From positions 465,527 to 529,526 of the forward strand of contig JAHNZQ020000016.1 in the NCBI GenBank assembly GCA_019155205.2: a stretch of DNA of 64,000 nucleotides, given 5' to 3'. Position numbers and translations under genes: made by a program. A model generated the notes under the pieces. It worked only from the letters and a program-made list of their open reading frames with translations. It was not told the DNA's origin and made no database searches. Shown piece after piece: positions 52,348 through 61,796 of this stretch. How positions within the stretch are numbered: the stretch's first letter is position 1; each line of letters opens with the position of its first letter. Source of the stretch: Gracilaria vermiculophylla (Eukaryota; Rhodophyta; Florideophyceae; Gracilariales; Gracilariaceae).

Positions 52348-54792
52348 ATGTACAAGCTTCGAGCCGAGCTGCGCATCCATAGCGCAGACGTCAGAGACGT
52401 CGCCGCGTCCTCCGCGGGCTTGATTGCCACGGCCAGCCGCGACAATTCCGTCGTGCTGTGGAACCTGCAACAACGGGCGCCGCGAGCAGTGCTTAAAGGA
52501 CACACCCATTTTGTAAACTCACTTGCCTTTGTCGGCACCAATCGCCTGGTGAGCGCATCTGCGGACAACACCTTGCGCGTGTGGAACACTGAAACGGCCG
52601 AGTGCATCCAAGTATTGGAGGGACACACGGCTTCGGTCTGTTCCGTCACCTCAGTGGATGAGGCAAGCACCATTGTTTCGGCATCGTGGGACATGACGGC
52701 TCGGGTGTGGAGCGTTGACTCTGCAGATTGTGAGCGCGTGCTACGCGGTCATGAGGCGGCCGTGTGGGCAGCCACTCAAACCTCCCGCGGCACTTTTGTC
52801 ACTGTTGGTGCCGACAAGAAGGTCAGACTGTGGCCGGGCCAGACGAAGAGCGAAACAGGCATTGCGCTGCAAATGGCCCACTCTGATGTCGTGAGAGACA
52901 TCGTAACGGGTCCTAATGCTGGTTTCGTCACGGTTGCCAATGATTCTGCCCTTGTGTATTGGCGCGAAGCAAGAGATTCTTATCTCCCGTTGAAGAAGAT
53001 ATCCAACCTGCATGACGGCAGCTACTGTTACTCTGTAGATAGCTTTGCTGATGGTCTTGGAAAATGGCTGTTTGCGACGGGAGGTGAAGATAATGCGCTC
53101 AGGGTCTCGGAATGCGATGAGAGTTCAGTCCATGAAATTACCACAACGCAAACCATAGTGCATCCCGGCACCGTGTGGGCCGTTTGCTTTTGCCCGAATG
53201 GTGATATTGTGTCGGCTTGTAGTGATGGCGTAGCACGTGTGTTCACCACGGACGCAGCTCTCTTTGCGGATCAAGATGTTCTTGCCTCTTTTGAAAAGGC
53301 AGTATCACAGAGGCAAATCAACACCAAGGTCATTGGCGGCGTTGATATGAGCAAACTTCCGCCAGTGGAGTCTGCTCTTGCCGCTCCCGGGAAAAAGGAC
53401 GGGGAGAACAAAATTGTGAAGACTGCGAACGGCGGTGCAGAAGTTCACATGTGGTCAGCCGCAGACCACAAGTGGTCAAAAGTTGGTGACGTGGTGGATG
53501 AACCAAGTGGCGGCGGCGCAACCAGCGGTGGCGAAGTTAAGGGTAAGAAATATGACTTCGTTTTCGAAGTCGAAATTGGCGAAGGGGGAAAGAAAGAGAA
53601 GCTGGGGTTCAACAAGGGTGAAAATCCTTATCTCGCGGCGCAGAGGTTTATTGATGACAACGAGATAAGCCAGGAATTTCTGGATCAGATTGCCCACTTC
53701 ATTGAACAACAAGTTCCCCCAGGGGCGCTTCAGCCCACTGGTCCCCAAGTTTCAGATCCTTTTACAGGGAAATCGAGATACGTTCCTGGCAGCGGAAGCG
53801 CCTCAAGTACGGCGAACAGCGATCCACTGACCGGAGGCTCACGATATGTGCCGGCGAGCAATGGAAGGTTATCCTCTGCCGCAAGTGATCCTTTTACGGG
53901 GGGTTCTCGTTATGTACCTGGAGGAGGGTCCAATGTGGGGAGCAGTGACGTCAATAAGCTACCACCACCGCGAAAGTTGATCCCTCACAAGACCGGTATG
54001 GTGCTTTACAAAAGCATTGATCAAATCGAAAGGATTCAGCAAAAGCTTAGCCTTTTCAATACAGAGTTTGCTAAGGATGGGGCGGAACAGGCATTGAACC
54101 AGGAGGAAGCAACCGTTTTCGGCTCATCGCTTTTGCCAAAGCTGAAATCCAGAAAGGAGACGATCGTGTTGGATGACGAGGACTGTGCTGTGGTGGAAAA
54201 GCTGTTAAAGTGGCCCACAACCCATAGCTTTCCAGTTTTAGATGTTGCAAGAATCGCTGTGTCTTTGCCATCTGGAGCTGCATATTTCTTCGGAAAACGG
54301 AACGGAGCTGTTCTTTCTGATGTGCTCGCCCATTTATCATCAGAGAAAGCCAACGGTGCTGTCTACATCATGGGGTGTAGGTTTTTGTGTAATATGTTCG
54401 GAAATCGTGTGGCTGGAGCAGTTGCAAAGTCTGAGCGCTCGAAGATTCTGGAGGCAGCTGCAAATGCTGCGAAGAACGACAACAAGCGCGCTCGAGAGAC
54501 TTTTGCCTCTCTTTTGGTTAACTACGCCGTAATGCTCCATGACAGTGAAGCTCCTGCCAAGGAACGCTCTCCAGTTATGCAGCGAGCAATTGAAATCATT
54601 CAAGCCGGTGAAGTGCATGAGGAAGTGGTATATCGGGTAATGGTGGCTGCTGGGACTTTAATTTGCGACGATATGGAGTCGGCTGCACTTGGTGTTGAAA
54701 TGGGGATTGCCAAGGCCGCTGCAGATGTAGCCCCAATTTCTCCTCGTGTTCAGGAAATAGCGCTGGAGATAGCTACTATCATTGCACGTTGA
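52348..54792 (+). CDS. PLAA: PLAA/Doa1 (Ufd3) ubiquitin- and Cdc48-binding protein
   Basis: Read from ATG 52348 (MYKLRAELRIHSADVRDVA), which matches the usual N-terminus of this family, it gives 814 residues; the frame extends upstream to 52210 with unrelated sequence. Seven WD40 repeats fill about 1-300 (SRDNSVVLWNLQ, SADNTLRVWN, SWDMTARVW and so on). The PFU ubiquitin-binding domain lies at about 395-455 (YDFVFEVEIGEGGKKEKLGF, NPYLAAQRFIDDNEI). A linker with three near-identical DPFTGGSRYVPG units follows (about 468-530). A helical PUL domain that binds Cdc48/p97 fills about 540-814. PLAA/Doa1 controls free ubiquitin levels and delivers ubiquitylated cargo to Cdc48. All domains are complete and intronless. 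Confidence 0.95.
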   Translation: MYKLRAELRIHSADVRDVAASSAGLIATASRDNSVVLWNLQQRAPRAVLKGHTHFVNSLAFVGTNRLVSASADNTLRVWNTETAECIQVLEGHTASVCSVTSVDEASTIVSASWDMTARVWSVDSADCERVLRGHEAAVWAATQTSRGTFVTVGADKKVRLWPGQTKSETGIALQMAHSDVVRDIVTGPNAGFVTVANDSALVYWREARDSYLPLKKISNLHDGSYCYSVDSFADGLGKWLFATGGEDNALRVSECDESSVHEITTTQTIVHPGTVWAVCFCPNGDIVSACSDGVARVFTTDAALFADQDVLASFEKAVSQRQINTKVIGGVDMSKLPPVESALAAPGKKDGENKIVKTANGGAEVHMWSAADHKWSKVGDVVDEPSGGGATSGGEVKGKKYDFVFEVEIGEGGKKEKLGFNKGENPYLAAQRFIDDNEISQEFLDQIAHFIEQQVPPGALQPTGPQVSDPFTGKSRYVPGSGSASSTANSDPLTGGSRYVPASNGRLSSAASDPFTGGSRYVPGGGSNVGSSDVNKLPPPRKLIPHKTGMVLYKSIDQIERIQQKLSLFNTEFAKDGAEQALNQEEATVFGSSLLPKLKSRKETIVLDDEDCAVVEKLLKWPTTHSFPVLDVARIAVSLPSGAAYFFGKRNGAVLSDVLAHLSSEKANGAVYIMGCRFLCNMFGNRVAGAVAKSERSKILEAAANAAKNDNKRARETFASLLVNYAVMLHDSEAPAKERSPVMQRAIEIIQAGEVHEEVVYRVMVAAGTLICDDMESAALGVEMGIAKAAADVAPISPRVQEIALEIATIIAR

Positions 54793-55210
54793 GCAACGCC
54801 GCCATCGTTGCCCAAAGATCACCGACTAGCCTTACCGACGAATAGAATTTTGGTGATACCACGTTTCGTGCAAAGGTAGTGTGCGAGCAATTCCTAGATT
54901 AGAGCGCTCGCGAAAGGCTGGTCGAATAGAAGCTAAGCTGCTCATGACTCTCTCCAGCTGAACTGCGAACCGGCAGTCCAACAGGAAGGAGGGTTTGTCT
55001 TTTGACTGTCACCCTCGTTAACTTTTGACGAACTCTTTTTGTCTAAACCCACTTCCGCAACTTTCGTGGTGCGGTTTTCACAAAGGATTCCGCAAAAGTG
55101 TTTTGGTGTTAAGAAGAAGAGCACGATTGCACAGCATGGCGACGTCTGGGGCCAGGGATATGTGGCATTTGCGACTTCCTTTGACATGTGCACAGGCCGG
55201 TCGCAATGGT
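54793..55210. other. PLAA 3' flank; nothing else seen
   Basis: Short ORFs only, on both strands. It leads into the paired E2F-like sites upstream of kinesin-5. Confidence 0.35.
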
Positions 55211-55213
55211 CCA

Positions 55214-55255
55214 AAACCGCCAATTTAGTCGTTTAAAATTTTAAATTTGGCGGCA
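55214..55255. promoter_or_regulatory. Inverted pair of E2F-like sites before kinesin-5
   Basis: ACCGCCAATTTA and TTAAATTTGGCGG face each other around the AT palindrome TTTAAAATTTTAAA (55232-55245). Each arm holds a TTGGCGG core (minus strand at 55217-55223, plus strand at 55247-55253), close to the E2F/DP consensus TTTSSCGC. It is about 230 bp upstream of the kinesin-5 start. Mitotic kinesins are E2F targets in many eukaryotes, so cell-cycle control is a reasonable inference. Confidence 0.5.
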
Positions 55256-55480
55256 ATGGAAACCAATGCTTCAAAGGCTTAGGATGCATGTGGACGTTTC
55301 AGAGCAAGTGCAGCTGTCCACCCCCAAGATTAACGTCACGGCGGCTTCGTGTATCTTGTACTCTACTTTTCGTGTGCGGTCGTTGCTCTTATCACGTAAC
55401 GTTAGCAATAGACTGTGTCCTCTTCCCATCTACGAGTCGAATCATTCCCACGCTTTGAACCTTGGGGTTTTCACGCTCGC

Positions 55481-58400
55481 ATGGCATCGACTCTTTCCCC
55501 AGGCGGATATGTACGCCAGGGTCAGCGGGGCTCCCAACCTGCTCGTTCCGTTAATGTTCAAGTTGCTGTGCGATGCCGTCCGTTAAACGAACGAGAAAAA
55601 GGCCATGGCGAACGCTCGGTTCTGTTGGTGGATACGAATCGCAAGGAAGTGGTTCTCACTGCGCCCACGATGCAGCGAAAGGGAGCTGCAGTGCCAGGCA
55701 TTACGCCGGGAAAGAAAACCTATACGTACGATCACGTTTATGGCATATCTGCAACGCAAGCTGAAGTATACGAAGGTGTTGTCGAGCCTATTGTAGATGA
55801 AGTCCTCGAAGGGTACAACTGCACTGTCTTCGCATACGGCCAGACCGGAACAGGAAAGACGCACACGATGGAAGGACGCAGGGACGATGATATGACAGAA
55901 GTATCTCAACGACGTTTGGCTGAAAACGCGGGCATCATCCCTCGTGCAGTAAAACAAATCTTCGATCATTTGCGAAGCTTAACCGACGAGCATTCGGTTC
56001 GAGTAAGTCACATGGAATTGTATAACGAACAGCTCACTGATCTTCTAGGGCCAGAACATGATACTGTTGTGGATTCGCTTCGTGTCTACGAAGATCCTCA
56101 AAAAGGTACATTTGTGCAAGGGCTAGAGGACGTCGTCGTTCGTAGTGAAGACGAAATCTTTGCTGTGCTGGACCGCTCAGCAATGAAGCGAAAGACAGCC
56201 GAGACTTTGATGAATAAGTATTCTTCTCGTTCACATTCAGTATTTTCTATCACTATCCATATCAAACAGTCGACGCCTGAGGGCGCTGATCTTCTCAAGG
56301 TTGGTAAGTTAAATCTAGTTGATCTGGCTGGTTCGGAAAATATCGGCAGAAGCGGTGCCGTGAAAGGCAGAGCGCGAGAGGCCGGCAACATTAATCAAAG
56401 CCTTCTCACGCTCGGCCGTGTTATCACCGCTCTCGTTGATCGACACCCCCATATTCCTTATCGGGATTCCAAACTTACGAGGCTCTTGCAGGAATCACTA
56501 GGAGGTCGCAACAAGACATGTGTAATCGCAACGGTTACACCTGGGTCCGCAAGCATTGAAGAAACCGCGTCTACCCTTGATTATGCATACCGTGCCAAGA
56601 GCATTAAGAACAGGCCAACAGTCAATCAGATGATTGCCAAACATGTCCTTCTCAAGGAGTACACCGAAGAGATTTCCCGGCTTAAAAGAGAGCTTGATGC
56701 AACCCGGGAAAAGAACGGAGTGTATCTACCTCCCGATGAGTACGAACGATTGCAAGTTATGTCACGCCAGCAACGAGATGAAATCAATGCCTTGGCAACC
56801 CAAAGCGAAGAGTATGAACAAAAAATGGAGACTTTGAGGGAGAAGTTATCCCAAACACAGGCGGCGCTTTGCCGGGATCAAAATCTTCTGAGAGAAACTC
56901 GCCAATCTCTCCTTAAGACAACCAATGAGCTTACTGTGACGAAAGAAACACTAGCGATAACAAAGCAACAGAGAGATGAGTACAACTTTCTCACGAAGAC
57001 ACACGTCGCAACCGAATCTCGCCTGTACCAGCAAGGAACTCAATTACAAGAGGATCTCTCAACTTGTGCTTCCGAAGCGTATGCCTTGCAAGACAGACTT
57101 GAAGTGGCGACGAAACTAGAGAAGGAGAATAAGGGCAACTTGTCGAATCTCAAACAATCTATCGCAGCAAGCACAGGTGAGATATCGACTATTCTGAATG
57201 GTCACACGAAGCGACAGATTAAATCTGTACATACTTCTCGTGCCAACATGGAGAAAGTTACTGATAACCTGCAAATTAAGCTGTCTGCTATTGAAGAAGA
57301 AATGAAGAAACTCAGCTCTGATCTGAAAACGCAAACCGACGAGTACAACCAGCACGCCCGCTCAAAAGAAGAAAAGCTCGGCGAGAGCTGCCGAAACTAT
57401 ACCTCGCTCGTTGCGGAGGCCCTGTCGAAGCATTTGGCCGACTTTGCTGAAAAGAAAACAATCATTGATGCTGCGTGCGAAAAGATCTCATACGCAATCT
57501 CGGCCACTCAGGCTACTGTGTCAGATATGAAGCAGTGCGTTCTCAAGCACTCTTCTGCCCAAGTGGTGGGACTAAATCGCTTGGCGAAAGACCAGGCATT
57601 GACTCTTGGTGATCTTCACTCAAAGATTGTCGATGCGATCGAAAATCAGTCACAAGCAGTCGACGAGCTTCAGATTTCCCATGCAGCAGAGATTGAGGTG
57701 GAGAGCAAGGCGCTGGCGGCGTTCAAGACTGATCTTATTGCAAAACTAACTGCCACCGCCGACACACTCATTTCGGAGACACGTAGCAGAATCGAGGAGA
57801 GGCGGTCAAAGTACGATGCAATTACTGGAACCATTCGCAACAGCGGCAACTCGGTGAGAAATGCCGTGGGTGAAATGGAAGCAACACAAACACGGCAGCT
57901 TGGAAACACTCAGGAAGAAATGAAGCTGATGATAAATAATGCAGAAAAGGAGATTGAGAAGCTGAATGCGGACCACGACTCATCGACCCAAACTGTGTCG
58001 GAATCTGTCGCTAGTATTCTCGGGGACACTACGGAAATCTCAGGATCTCTTCAGACCTGCCAGGAATCATCAAATTCTCATCTGAGAAGCGTTGAGGAAT
58101 CGCTTGCCACATTCTGCGAGGAGAGCGTCGAGGATCGAGCACAACAGTCTGTTGCCTGTGCTTCGGTGATTCAAAAGAAGCGAGAAGCTACTTCGACCCT
58201 GAATCACGGGATTTGCGAAGAAACCAAGACAGGCGTAAATGGTGTTCTGTCCATCATGACTTGCATGGAAGAGGATTTCACACAAACAGAAATGGATGTG
58301 AAGGAGAAGTTGACGTCTGATGTGCAGAATCGTGTCCATGCTCAAGAGATTTTGTGCGACAAAGATCTCGATAAAGCACCCAAGAGAAGACAATGGGCAG

Positions 58401-58873
58401 AGCCTGGACCCCTAGCATGTACGCGAAACCACTCTGAACTGCTGGCCGATAGACGAAGAGCTGCCGGCGCTCCGGATGTGCCAATAGACGATTTCGGCCA
58501 GATTACCGTGGCCGGGAGCGTGCAAGCGTCGGAAATCGCAGAGTCGGAGGCAGATTATGTTGAGCCAGAAAACGGCGCGAGTCGACGCTCGTCTTCGTCC
58601 TCTGCGGCAACAAGGTCTATCAACGGGGACAGCAACTCTTCTGAAGACAAGAGTTCAGGATTGAGCCATGATACCGTATCTGAGGCATGGAGCCAAAAAG
58701 AAAGCACGGCCTCGGACGGGGTTGATGAAGCAGTTGAGGAGCCCATTCTCGTAGACGCTACCAATCGAACGGCATCTCGCAAGGCCAAGCGGAGAACGGA
58801 GCGTGTTTCCCGCAAGAAGCCTACTGGAATTCCGCTGCCAAGGGGAAGGCAAATTCGAAAAGTAGGAAGATAA
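55481..58873 (+). CDS. Kinesin-5 (BimC/Eg5) mitotic motor
   Basis: Read from ATG 55481 (MASTLSPGGYVRQGQ) it gives 1130 residues; the frame begins at 55415 but the first 22 codons are not family-like. The N-terminal motor spans about 22-370: VQVAVRCRPLNERE, P-loop GQTGTGKTHT (about 120), switch I NKYSSRSHSVF, switch II LVDLAGSE, and the neck region ENAGIIPRAVKQIF-type family wording. A long coiled-coil stalk follows (about 375-960) with regular Leu/Glu/Lys heptads, then a tail. The tail has a Trp-containing segment and ACTRNHSELL near 970-985, in the place of the BimC box, though only loosely similar. The C-terminus is acidic then basic (SRKAKRRTERVSRKK). Kinesin-5 is a plus-end-directed tetramer that separates spindle poles. 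Confidence 0.93.
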   Translation: MASTLSPGGYVRQGQRGSQPARSVNVQVAVRCRPLNEREKGHGERSVLLVDTNRKEVVLTAPTMQRKGAAVPGITPGKKTYTYDHVYGISATQAEVYEGVVEPIVDEVLEGYNCTVFAYGQTGTGKTHTMEGRRDDDMTEVSQRRLAENAGIIPRAVKQIFDHLRSLTDEHSVRVSHMELYNEQLTDLLGPEHDTVVDSLRVYEDPQKGTFVQGLEDVVVRSEDEIFAVLDRSAMKRKTAETLMNKYSSRSHSVFSITIHIKQSTPEGADLLKVGKLNLVDLAGSENIGRSGAVKGRAREAGNINQSLLTLGRVITALVDRHPHIPYRDSKLTRLLQESLGGRNKTCVIATVTPGSASIEETASTLDYAYRAKSIKNRPTVNQMIAKHVLLKEYTEEISRLKRELDATREKNGVYLPPDEYERLQVMSRQQRDEINALATQSEEYEQKMETLREKLSQTQAALCRDQNLLRETRQSLLKTTNELTVTKETLAITKQQRDEYNFLTKTHVATESRLYQQGTQLQEDLSTCASEAYALQDRLEVATKLEKENKGNLSNLKQSIAASTGEISTILNGHTKRQIKSVHTSRANMEKVTDNLQIKLSAIEEEMKKLSSDLKTQTDEYNQHARSKEEKLGESCRNYTSLVAEALSKHLADFAEKKTIIDAACEKISYAISATQATVSDMKQCVLKHSSAQVVGLNRLAKDQALTLGDLHSKIVDAIENQSQAVDELQISHAAEIEVESKALAAFKTDLIAKLTATADTLISETRSRIEERRSKYDAITGTIRNSGNSVRNAVGEMEATQTRQLGNTQEEMKLMINNAEKEIEKLNADHDSSTQTVSESVASILGDTTEISGSLQTCQESSNSHLRSVEESLATFCEESVEDRAQQSVACASVIQKKREATSTLNHGICEETKTGVNGVLSIMTCMEEDFTQTEMDVKEKLTSDVQNRVHAQEILCDKDLDKAPKRRQWAEPGPLACTRNHSELLADRRRAAGAPDVPIDDFGQITVAGSVQASEIAESEADYVEPENGASRRSSSSSAATRSINGDSNSSEDKSSGLSHDTVSEAWSQKESTASDGVDEAVEEPILVDATNRTASRKAKRRTERVSRKKPTGIPLPRGRQIRKVGR

Positions 58874-60199
58874 ACAGCGCTGTTCAAGTTTTTGTTTTTG
58901 TTCCACCCTCGAAGACTGTTCTTTCGCCGTGTTGTTGTGTAGCAATTGTTGTTCGATGCTAGCATGCGCGACTCTCCAACTGTAGAAGAACCGTAAGAAT
59001 TGAGATGACAAGATTTGCATCATCCCATGCGGCTATTATGCGTTTGTGCTCTTTCGCATTTGTCGCAGGAGAAAGAGCGTCGCGGGCAAGCCCACGAGGA
59101 AGCAGAGAAGGAAGGGTTTGACAAGAGAAACATGACGAAAAAGCGGCTGCATGCGATTTTGGGCAGACAAACAGAGAAGAGGCAAAAGCCGTGAACCGGG
59201 CAATCGAGGTGGCCGCCAGCTACAGTGTCGCTCCTAATAAACACACTGAAGCAACTGAAAAAGATTGTTTCTGAAAGCAGCTATGGCGCGCTTAAGAAGA
59301 GACAGAGTCGCGTTTCACGATGACCGGGAGGCTGCACCTCTGCCGCTCTGACGGTCCATCCTGACGTCATTCCCCTCATTGCCTCGACGTCACCACCCCC
59401 CCACGACTTGGAACTAGACACGGGCCCAACTGCAAACAGCCGTTCCTGTCAGAAGCGTGCAAATTGCGCCCGTGAGGGTGGCACGGCTGTTGTGGATTCT
59501 GCCCGTTTGGCGGTCCCGGTAAGCACAGTGCCGGAAAAAGTCGCAACGCGCGCTGCAGCATTGCGTGATGAGCGCACGACTTGCGCTTGGCAAAATGCGC
59601 GGGCGTGTTTGAGCAAAGTCGGTGTGGCGGTAGACGTGTAGAAGCGTGTTTGCTCGTGCCAACCGTGACGGAGTTTGTCAGCGGCAGTGGTGGGAGTGGG
59701 GTACCTCGCAAAGAGCGGGACGTGGACAGCCTCATGAGCGCAGGAGCGCGTCCACCTGTACAATGTCAAGCGCATTGGAGCGAGAGACAACCCAATGGCG
59801 AAAAGGTGAGTAGAGGCAGTGTACACGGCCAGAGTTGAACGGCTAGCGGTGAACGGTACGAAATCAGGTAATGCGCTTGTTCATCACGCGTGGTGGGGGG
59901 CAGGAGCACGATGTGCGCACACAGGCGCAACGCACGAGGCACCAAAAGCAGGCGGTGACAAACCGCGCGAGGCACAACGCACAGGAACTGCAGACAAGAA
60001 TAAGGGTCACTTTACAAACCGTACGAACACAGACGGAAGAGAGAGAATGTAGTGTTTCCTTGCCGGCTACACGAAAATGAGGGCCATCGACATGCGAAAA
60101 GAAGGTTTGTGGGAAAGAAGCGCGCACGGCGCACACAAACGGGCAGCATGCGCTAAGCGCCGGCGAGTCGCACAGCGAGCACGGGGCTAGGCAACGCAC
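58874..60199. other. No gene recognised
   Basis: A 1.3 kb stretch between the 3' ends of two convergent genes. Several ORFs of up to 125 residues overlap on both strands around 59400-59830, but none shows a motif. Confidence 0.4.
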
Positions 60200-60570
60200 T
60201 TATTCATCGTCATCGTTGCTGATGCCGAGGTCGTCGGTGCCGGGTACGACGTACTGCGGGGCAGGGAAGGAGGGCGGGACATGGTCAGTGGCTCTGCGGA
60301 GGGCGCGGGGGGGGGGAAGGGAGGGGGGACGGGTATGTGGAGGGACGAGTGTGGAGGGCGGGGCGCTCAACTTACGTAATCTCCCTTGTTGCGAATGGCC
60401 TGCGCGATGACGAGCAAGGCGGCAAAGTACGCGGCCAGAATGGCGTAGAGGAAGCACAGCGCGCCAGTGGACTTGACCCATTCGCCGCCGGTGAGGCCGA
60501 TAATCTCCTTCTGGCCGGTGATCTCGCGGGTGGTGATGATGGTGGGCAGCTTAATCTTCGGCAACTTCAT
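60200..60570 (-). CDS. Mini Na,K-ATPase beta-like membrane protein, one intron
   Basis: Exons 60570-60376 and 60253-60200 give 82 residues. The 122-nt intron (60375-60254) has a GTAAGT donor and CCGCAG acceptor. The protein has a basic cytosolic N-terminus (MKLPKIKLPTIITTREI), then IIGLTGGEWVKSTGAL leading into one membrane span (about 37-60, FLYAILAAYFAALLVIAQA), then a short tail with YYVVPGTDDLGISNDDDE. The TGG-x-W-x-K run before the span and the V-x-P-G-x-x-x-L-x-I run soon after it resemble P-type Na,K/H,K-ATPase beta subunits, which continue for about 220 extracellular residues; here the glycosylated domain is absent. It could assist a P-type ATPase, or the likeness could be coincidental. 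The ATG sits at the edge of a GC island. Confidence 0.6.
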
Positions 60571-61180
60571 GGCGGCAAGTGGGCGGCGGCGGCGGCACAA
60601 AATCCCAGGGCGCTCGGCGACAACGGCAAGATGACTCTGCGGCGGGAGCGGAGCGGAGATGCAACGCGCGCGGCCGCTTTTGAGAAGAAGCGCGCGGCGG
60701 CGCAGCGCACGGCGCGGCGCGGCGCGCGGCGCGACTGGCGGCGCGCGCGCGGCGCGGCGGCGGGCGCGCGCCAATGGGCGCGCGGCGCGCGCGGCGTGTG
60801 GCGGCGCGGCGCCGCGCGCATGGCGCCGCCATGCGCTCGCGCCGCGCCCCAAGTCAGCGCTGCGCTGGCGCGGCGGCGCGTGCGGCTGCCGTTGGCCGGC
60901 GGCCACGCGGCGCAAGTGCGCCGCGCGCGCGGCAGCCACAAGCGCGCCGCGCCGCGCCGCCGTTCCACCGCGCCGCGCGCGGCGTGTCCGCGCCGCGGGA
61001 CGGCGCCGCGCGCCGCGGCCACAAACCGCGCCCGCGGCGACGGCCGACTTCGCGCGAGGGCCACCTCGTTCTCCCGCGCGCCGCGTCCACAAGCTGCGCG
61101 CGCGGCGATGGGGATCTCGGCGTGAGTGCCACCTCCTTCCCCCGCGCGCCGCCGACCCCGCAACAGTCCAGTCGCGCCAA
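60571..61180. repeat. GC island upstream of the beta-like gene
   Basis: Dense GCGC/GCGGC sequence starting at the ATG of the mini beta-like gene and extending about 600 bp away from it. ORFs of up to 279 residues occur in most frames but all are Arg/Ala/Pro translations of simple sequence. Position suggests a CpG-island-like promoter. Confidence 0.55.
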
Positions 61181-61796
61181 GCCGTTCCTGTCCGCAAGTA
61201 CGTCACCAGCGGTTGACGCAGTCACAGCAACAAAGCCCCGCGGCCACCCAGCGAGGTGCACAAATCCGTGCCTACCTGTCGTCCAGAACACAATAGTGAA
61301 CAACGTGCGTGCGCGCGGGCAGCTGCAAACGCCTCTCTTTCTCATGCGATGATGCTCATCGCACATATTTACAACGAAACTTCCCCCGTCAACTGACCCG
61401 AAGTTATCTTCGCAAGACACACACACTTACACACACAACACGCCCATCAACGCCGCCCATGCTTTACCCGCGTTTCGCCTCTGCTCTCACAGACCCCGTC
61501 TCGTCACGAGCACCAAATCTTTATCCTTCCCCGCATTACCACCAAGTTAATGTTGTGACACAAAAGTCAAATGAATTCACACGCAACACGATCACACAGC
61601 CAATGGCCTTAAAGACGCCCAAGCTGCCCACTCGCAAACCTATCCCCACTATTCCAATGCTCTTAATTACCCATTAACTGCCCCATGTGTTGCACAATAC
61701 AAACCCCTTCCGTTCACCACAAAATACTAAAGTCAGGGGCTCATCTATCCCTACCTCGATGTAGCTGCCACCAGTTACTCCCTGCACTCTCCTCGC
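61181..61796. other. No gene recognised; 3' flank of Tic22-like gene
   Basis: Sharp fall in GC after the island. Contains CA-rich stretches (ACACACACACTTACACACACAAC near 61419) and pyrimidine-rich sequence that is the likely 3' UTR of the minus-strand gene that follows. Confidence 0.4.

Noticed and set aside
60367..61426. ORFs of 190-279 residues overlapping the second GC island
   Set aside because: Only the segment 60570-60376 on the minus strand (first exon of the mini beta-like gene) is protein-like; the rest is simple-sequence translation.
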